Positions 57,904-64,000 of a stretch of DNA of 64,000 bases are shown here, piece after piece; position 1 is the stretch's first letter, and every line of letters begins with the position of its first letter. Below the pieces are notes generated by a model. It worked only from the letters and a program-made list of their open reading frames with translations. It did no database searches and was not told the origin of the DNA. The position numbers were made by a program, and so were the translations under genes. The stretch comes from Euptelea pleiosperma (Eukaryota > Streptophyta > Magnoliopsida > Ranunculales > Eupteleaceae): positions 6,875,259-6,939,258 of the forward strand of contig CM068553.1 of assembly GCA_035048495.1 (NCBI GenBank), given 5' to 3'.

Positions 57904-58694
57904 CGGAAAATTTTCGAAACGAACCCAAGTTTTAGGTTATTAAAGAACTGTATTTTTGGAAATTTGTCAAAACAAACCTAGAACGCCGAACCATTGGGCG
58001 AACTCTTACGAAAGTTCAAAATGCCAGAATTACCCTTATTAAATTGCCAACGTGGATGTACTTACGACAGTACAAAGATACGCCAAACGGTTTGGCGTAT
58101 CACTTAGAAAATCACCTAACCATATAGCGTTCCAATTTACAAATCGTCATACGATTTAGCGGTTTGTAATTGAATACGCTTGTGATCTTTTCATTTGGGT
58201 CATGATGTAACAAGGTATACCTAAGATCTTTTAATTTGTTGAAGTGGCATTTTTGGTAGTCACCACTGCCATCAGGGAGCATTGAACTGGATGGATGTTT
58301 ATCCCACCCCTTAATAGACATTCATACAAAAAATTAGCTTGTTTAATGTACGGCGAGGGTTAATAACTGTCGCCGAACGGTTCAGGGTCAGTTATAAACC
58401 ATCATCAAACGGTTTGGCGTCTGTTATTAAAAATTGCCAAACTGTATGGCGATATTTAATAGAATACGCCGAATGGTTTGGCGAGTTTTATTAACTGACG
58501 CCGAACGGTTCGGCGACAGTTAATAACCCTCGCCGTACAGTATGATGAATGGCGAGGGCAAAACTGTCATTTTTTTTTCTTTCGTGAAGATACGCCAAAC
58601 GTTCAGCGTCCTAGATTTGTTTTGACAAATTTAAAAAAATACGGTTCTTTTTAAAAGATATCATTAAACTTAGGTTCCTTTCGAAAATTTTTCA
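57904..58694. mobile_element. Non-autonomous MULE derivative (791 bp) with 9-bp duplication and nested foldback half
   Basis: The termini match the 9-kb MULE: CGGAAAATTTTCGAAACGAAC at the left, and the inverse ending TCGAAAATTTTTCA at the right. It is flanked by TATAAAATA (57895-57903 and 58695-58703). The interior holds CGCC-N9-GGCG palindromes and, at 58204-58347, half of a GATGTAACAAGG foldback. It is more diverged than the copy at 33909-34534. Confidence 0.88.
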
Positions 58695-58890
58695 TATAAA
58701 ATATGGGTAATTAATTCAGTCGTAATAGTAGCTTGAGAAAGGTAGAGAAGATGGTGGGGCCCACCATATGGTGGGTTATATAAAATATGGGTAATTTCAC
58801 TTCAGTGGGTTGAGACAAGACAGAAGATGGTGGGTCATATAAAAATACGGGTAATTTCAGTTCAGTGCTGGTAGTCGTAGTTTGAGACAG
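58695..58890. repeat. Diverged tandem repeat, three units
   Basis: ATATAAAATATGGGTAAT, or a close variant, starts a unit near 58695, 58776 and 58838, each followed by TTCAGT, a GAGA-type word and, in the first two units, GAAGATGGTGGG. The first unit contains an extra GGGCCCACCATATG. Confidence 0.75.
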
Positions 58891-59094
58891 GGATGTCTCA
58901 ATTAAATATATGAATAACAAGCTTTTGGGTCCCACTGAATCGCTAGAGAGATCTGCATCTTCCTTCAACCATCAAGATCTTGACCATTATACAAGGACGA
59001 CAAAAGAGTTTCATGAACACCCCCCCCCCCCTCCCCCCATTAAGTAAACCAACCTACCAAAAAAATAAATAAACTATTTGGCTTGGACGGCAAC

Positions 59095-59300
59095 ACACAC
59101 CTTTGTCCACCCTTAGGTTGATCTACCCACAAAAAGTCAACCTGATTGGTGATTTCTAGCTGTTGATTAGAGTACCCAGAAGAATTCTCAAATCCAACGG
59201 CTATAATCTCTCCATGAAAAAGTGATAATCAAACGGCTAGAAATTACTAATGAGCTATTTTTGGTGTGGGGTCCATGGAGCAGTGGGTCTAAAAGAATAT
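59095..59300. mobile_element. Foldback element, degenerate
   Basis: The left arm has CAACCTGATTGGTGATTTCTAGC. The right arm has GGCTAGAAATTACTAATGAGC and TGTGGGGTCCATGG. It is related to the GGCCCACT-type family. Confidence 0.6.
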
Positions 59301-60300
59301 GCTGTACTTAATATTTACGCTAATCCATTAAAACGACGGTTAAAGATTAAAAGGGCTTGATTCGTAATTAAGTGAAACACGTGTGTGATATCAGATGTAA
59401 GGAGCATAACTCTAAATGCTCCTACGAAGTATAATGTAGTTTTCATTGTCTAGTAAGAAGCACTTAAGACATTGATAGACGATACAAGACCGTAGGCTGA
59501 CCGGCACTCGAGTACGGCGGCCACCGACAATTTTCCACCAGATAGAATATTTTCCTCGTGCGGTTGTGCCTCTAGCCTGAGAATGGGCGCAGGGGCAAGG
59601 GGCAATTGATTTTACTTCTCAATGACAAATAAGCCCTCATATCTTTAACAAAATGTCGGATATATCCTCACACCACAGTAGGAGAGAGAGAGATGTACTG
59701 TGTGTGTGACATACGTACAAAGTACTAGTGTATCCACGAACCGTTACATCATATATTTGGCTGTCGGGTACACGCCACCCTTTCTTTGACAACAACTGTC
59801 CATCCAACCGTCCACCACGTGGACCACCCCCCTTTGGTTAATCTTGACTATTGTGTCCACATTTGAAACTACTGATCACAACCATTGGAAAGTTAGGAAA
59901 ATCCGAAATGGTGCAGTGCAAGATTTAGCAGATTGTCGGCATCACTGAGGCTTAAAATCTTTCCTCCAATCCAAGTTTGGTTAGAAAAATTAATCCATTC
60001 CAATATTGTAGTGTTTGGTAACGGAGATTAACTTATACAGCCCCATTTTATGTGTTTGCCTCGGCCATGATTTTTCAGGAGTGCAGCTGAATGCTTTTCA
60101 AAGTGAAATAAAGTGCTAGATAACTCCACTAAAGAATAGGGATTACTTTTGGGGAAATTACCGTTCCAGGTTATACTTTCAAGGCTAAACTTAAACATTT
60201 TTAACAAGCTGTCCTTTGTTAACTTGTGAGTGGGTTCAGCTGGTGAACCGATCCCTAAAATGGTCAGGGCCAACATCGAACCAATAAAATAGGGCTCAGG
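59301..60300. other. Gene-free interval
   Basis: No gene was recognised. A CACGTGGACC word occurs near 59816. The minus-strand frame at 60028-60276 has no domain. Confidence 0.4.
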
Positions 60301-60324
60301 AGCCCCCTTTTTTCTGACCTCTCT

Positions 60325-60540
60325 CGGGAGTCAGACTCGGTGCCGTGGAGTCCAACCCAGCGCTATCAACCACCGTTGGATTCTCCAAATCCACGGCGCC
60401 GAGTCTGACTCCCGAGTTTCTGAGCCCTCTCGTGTTCGTGTGCTTGACCGTTGGATTCTTGGGACCCCTTTTTCTAACCCCTCTCATGTTCATGTGCTCG
60501 ACCGTTGGATTCTTGGAATCCACGGCTGAGCGTGTGAACA
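60325..60540. repeat. Inverted repeat and adjoining 54-bp tandem repeat
   Basis: Arms 60325-60349 (CGGGAGTCAGACTCGGTGCC...) and 60390-60414 are inverse copies with one mismatch. To the right, CCCTCTCRTGTTCRTGTGCT followed by ACCGTTGGATTCTTGG is repeated with a 54-bp period, at 60425 and 60479. Confidence 0.85.
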
Positions 60541-60914
60541 CACCAAATGGGGGTCCTGGGAGTCTACCTAGAGAAACCTGATAGGATGTTTGTCTGACCA
60601 AACCGGTGCACTGGCTAGTCCACTGGGTCAATGGCTGGTCTGGGTTTTAAAACATTAGGTTTTTCTGATCTTACGATTGCATTTGTGTTAAGTTCATTTT
60701 TCTAGAAAGATGGTTTAGGCTTTATGCAAACACCGATGCTTCAAAGAGTTAGCACCGAATCCAAATACTCCCTGCGTAAGTCATGCTTATAACTGATCAA
60801 AGAAATGAAAATCTTGTTGGGGAAGAAAGAATAATAAACAATCAAAAGAACAAAGATGCAATCACCCACAATACAGATATTTACGCAGTTCCCTCTAGAT
60901 TAACGTACGGATCC

Positions 60915-61028
60915 ACACTGATTCCACTATGCTTGGAGGCAAAAAAGAAACAGTCACAATATAATGAATCAACACTGATTCCACTATGCTTGGAGGCAAA
61001 AAAGAAACAGTCACAATATAATGAATCA
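60915..61028. repeat. Perfect or near-perfect 57-bp tandem duplication
   Basis: Units begin at 60915 and 60972 with ACACTGATTCCACTATGC. Both end AATATAATGAATCA. They appear identical, so the duplication is probably recent. A related ACTAATTCCACTATGCC word follows near 61140. Confidence 0.92.
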
Positions 61029-61837
61029 TCTTGATCAATCGAGGTATATATAACCCCAAGAAGAAACTAGGGTTTCTAAATCTATATGTAAAAGTACAAA
61101 AACATCCTCTAAGGAAAAAGACCTCCCCACAAACCGTAACACTAATTCCACTATGCCAGCTGATCGTGCCATCATGTATAGTACTCTAGCATCATCAGGC
61201 TCCACATAACATAACAAATCTTCAATCCATTGTAGTGCCACTATCATCAGATAGGGTCAGTTTGTATCTAGATTTCTTTTATATAAGACCCATCAAAAGG
61301 TGGGTCCAGCCACCTTCGACTTGCACCATGTGTATATTTCTTTGTTGCTAATTTCACCCAAGGATCGACCGAAGAGCAAACAATAACTATCGAAACACAC
61401 TAAAAAAAAATCAAATAGAACAGCAGTCAACCAACCACCCACAAGTGTTCAATCGATTTGATTCACGTGATTCCGCCAAAACAAATTAGAAATGTTCAGA
61501 AACCCTTCAAAAGATACCTAGAAAAAACATGGCGAGCTCAACCCGTGTGGCTGGTGCAACAAAAGTACTATCCTGTAGACCAGTACTGTGCTGCTGAATT
61601 CGAACAAAAATCCCAACATTATTGCCTTACTAGATTGTAGTCTAGATTTAGTGAAAACCTTGTTGCAGAACATTAGAATGTGAAGGTTCGCAGATGGAAA
61701 ATATATGTAAAGAACACAAAAGAGACCTTTTTCTTTCCATGGAAGATGACAGAAAAGTAAGATGCTGGTTTAGCAACATTAGACAATAAACAAAAACAAA
61801 CCCAATAAAAAAAAAAGACCCATTCACACGTACAATT
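61029..61837. other. Gene-free interval; 3-prime flank of the IQD gene
   Basis: No gene was recognised. The last 150 or so bases next to 61838 are the likely 3-prime UTR of the IQD gene on the minus strand. Confidence 0.4.
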
Positions 61838-63584
61838 CTAGTATTTGTAGCCGATTACACCATTAATCCCGACCGTGTTACCGTGAACCGGCATTCCTAG
61901 TCTATCCAACCGGCCGGAGCCAGGATATGCCTTGTTTGTGAAGTTAGTATGCAATGCCAAAGAAGCCCTCTGAGCACTTGACCTTGCATCCCCAAACCCA
62001 TGAACAGAATACCTCTTGGTTGAACTAGATTTCTCGAACTCAGGCCTCTGTTTGGGAGCACTCTGAGATCTGACCTTAGCCTTCGACGATTCAGTGTTGG
62101 ACATGTAGTTTGGGTAGTCAGAATACCCACTCAGGAAGCTTCGTGAGCATTCGCTCCTTGTGGGTGTGAAGGGGCCTCTCTTTGCACTACCAGGCCTTGA
62201 AGATGCTGAGTAAAACTGTGGGCTGTTATCGGCAGTGTTGAAAGCTGCATCCTCAACCTCGTGGAGATATCTCAGAGGACTCATAGACTGGACCTCACCA
62301 GAGGATGGACTTGGGATTGATAGTTGAGCTGTTGTTGAGTCTTTTGACGGTGAGTCCAATGTCGTAAAGCTCTGACTGTTTCGATCGGAACCCAAACCAT
62401 GCTGGGATGACTGAAACATGTTCTTGCGTTTCGAATTAAAGTGGGGTTTTCCAGGATCTATTTCGAGGATCTTGTCGCTCTTCTCATCATCTGTCGGTCC
62501 AGTTTTCATCAAAGTCTCTCTACAATGGTCCCATGAACGTTCATCCATCCGATGGTCTAACCAATTCCAACCCATGCGTGTTTTTTCCTGATCGAGAATG
62601 TGCCTGCTGTTCGGTTTCGAGCCATTTCTCTGCATATGTGATTGGTGGGTGGCAAAATAAAAATTTCTTTACATATCATAGAGAAATAAACTTTGTAGTA
62701 TATGAGATGCAAAAATAAAGGACTACGTCTTCATTTGGGAACATGGAAAATCCTACACAATAAAGCAAGAACATACCTTAAGGGCGGGTGCCCGATCATG
62801 TCTGGTACTGTTAGAGCGAATTGTGCGTTCATATTTCTCAGGGGTTGCAGGGCCCTACAGTACGATCAGATAAGAAGTCTGTTATTTCCATTGTCCATGT
62901 GAAACACCAAAGAAAAATGAATACACAATCCCCCCGAAAAAGATGCATTTAGGCCCTTATGTAAGTTGCTTGTAGTAACAATCATGGTTCAAAGTCTCGG
63001 GCGATCCAGATCAGGATCGGCAGGCATTGACCCGATCCAATAGAGGGTTGTCTCACCCGAGATGCATATATTGTTTGCTTAAGGGGCCTCACGCTGTCTC
63101 AAGTGCGATGGCCAGATCGGAGCTTTCCCCATGGTAACAATTTGAAAGAGTAAGAGAGAATCACAACAGTGTAATCTTCCAACATATAGTTGGAACTATT
63201 TAATGTCTTCCAAAATATACATTTAAATTTAAATTTATTGCACCAAACTGTCTAGTCTAGAGTACTGTAAAATCAATGCCCTTGATATTCAATGTTCAAG
63301 AGGTTCGGAACAGAGCCCCTTGACAGTTGACAGCACTGAATCAATACAAAATTACAAATAAACTTAGAGAAGTAAAGTTTGCTTACAGGGTGGTGGGACA
63401 ATGAGGGCTTGTTCAAATGTCGGAATTCCGAAATATGGGAACGACCTGCCCGGGCTCGAGCCTGGACTCGCACCAATGCCTGCATGCATCTCAGTGTATC
63501 CGTCGTCTTCTTTCTCACAATGTGCCCTCTCACCAATGCCTGAAGCTTCACCAATCCTTTCAATGCCCGCAAAGCTCTCCTAGC
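61838..63584 (-). CDS. IQ67-domain (IQD) calmodulin-binding protein, C-terminal three exons, partial
   Basis: Exons 63584-63387, 62854-62777 and 62629-61838 join in phase 0 at each border and encode 355 residues plus stop. The first gives [20 protein letters not shown]...[19 protein letters not shown], the second and third IQ repeats of the IQ67 domain with overlapping calmodulin-binding 1-5-10 and 1-8-14 spacing. Its start immediately before [10 protein letters not shown] is the conserved phase-0 intron of this family, so at least one N-terminal exon lies off the right edge. The C-terminal exon carries [15 protein letters not shown] and the Ser/Arg-rich DUF4005 region ([27 protein letters not shown]) and ends NGVIGYKY. 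IQDs are basic scaffold proteins that link Ca2+/calmodulin signals to microtubules, plasma membrane or nucleus. Which member this is cannot be told. Confidence 0.92.
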
Positions 63585-64000
63585 CTTCAAAAGACACCAA
63601 AAGCAGTCAAGACACTTAGACCCAACTAGGACTAGTTGTTGGTGCCATTTCCAATCCGGTGCTACCAAACAAAACCCATATCCAATCAATCACAACTAAG
63701 CTATAAATGGGTTTGTTCAACCCGCCAACCCGTCCTTACAGACCCATCCAATAAGACTAAACCCGGTTATCCATTAATTAAAAGTTAAAAGTTAAAACAG
63801 CTTTCGTAGATGGCGCGGAAAGTTCTCAAAATTTGAAGTTTTTTACATGTGGGGCGCGCCCAAAAGCATACAAGGAGTAATAAGAAATATTTAAAAGTCA
63901 GCAGCGCGTTGCGTGAAAATCATTTCCTCACAAATTCTCTAACATTCAGGGAAAGTCTGACATTCAAGAAGACAACGACCTCTCACTCACCGACCCCTAC
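63585..64000 (-). other. Intron of the IQD gene, continuing past the window
   Basis: No exon encoding the first part of the IQ67 domain (a WAAIRIQTAFRGYL-like peptide before a donor) was found between 63585 and the right edge. This is taken as intron. Confidence 0.6.

Overview
The window is nuclear DNA of a flowering plant. It holds spliced genes with GT/AG introns, one plant nuclear tRNA-Val gene, several plant-specific families (PORR, HD-Zip IV, IQD, DUF248 methyltransferase, plant mobile domain) and a large load of nested DNA transposons. The lineage cannot be fixed from this sequence alone. All exon joins below were placed by eye, from splice sites, reading phase and family resemblance.

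Host genes from left to right: the first coding exon of a group-III shaggy/GSK3-like kinase (minus, runs off the left edge); an intronless PORR-domain organellar RNA-binding protein (7330-8835, minus); a nine-exon HD-Zip IV regulator of the ANTHOCYANINLESS2 type (17376-22145, minus); a five-exon rhomboid protease (41253-44539, plus); tRNA-Val(AAC) (44900-44973, minus); a seven-exon QUASIMODO3-type Golgi methyltransferase (46478-51830, minus); and the C-terminal exons of an IQD calmodulin-binding protein (61838-63584, minus, runs off the right edge). These genes look like unrelated housekeeping or developmental neighbours, not a functional cluster.

The most notable object is a complete Mutator-like element (MULE) at 24735-33733. 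It is 8,999 bp long, with about 96-bp terminal inverted repeats and a perfect 9-bp target-site duplication. It carries an uninterrupted 738-aa transposase on the plus strand. Convergent to that, on the minus strand, is a seven-exon plant mobile domain (PMD/MAIN-like) gene whose joined frame stays open for 618 codons. Both ends hold arrays of 17-bp palindromes of the form CGCC-N9-GGCG. Two short internally deleted relatives, at 33909-34534 and 57904-58694, share the termini and the palindromes and have their own 9-bp duplications. Together they look like an autonomous element plus the MITEs it could mobilise.

The space between genes is dominated by foldback (long inverted repeat) elements of several related families. 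Their arms carry G-box (CCACGTGG) and CCTAGG-containing sequence. Copies sit in introns of the ANL2 and rhomboid genes, one is split by the large MULE, one was triplicated inside it, and one arm appears to form the core promoter of the PORR gene. A second MITE family, rich in TTTAAACGG, also makes 9-bp duplications. There are also a miniature LTR (TRIM-like) element, LTR fragments, a hairpin array and several local tandem duplications. About 60 percent of the window has no gene; those stretches are described individually.
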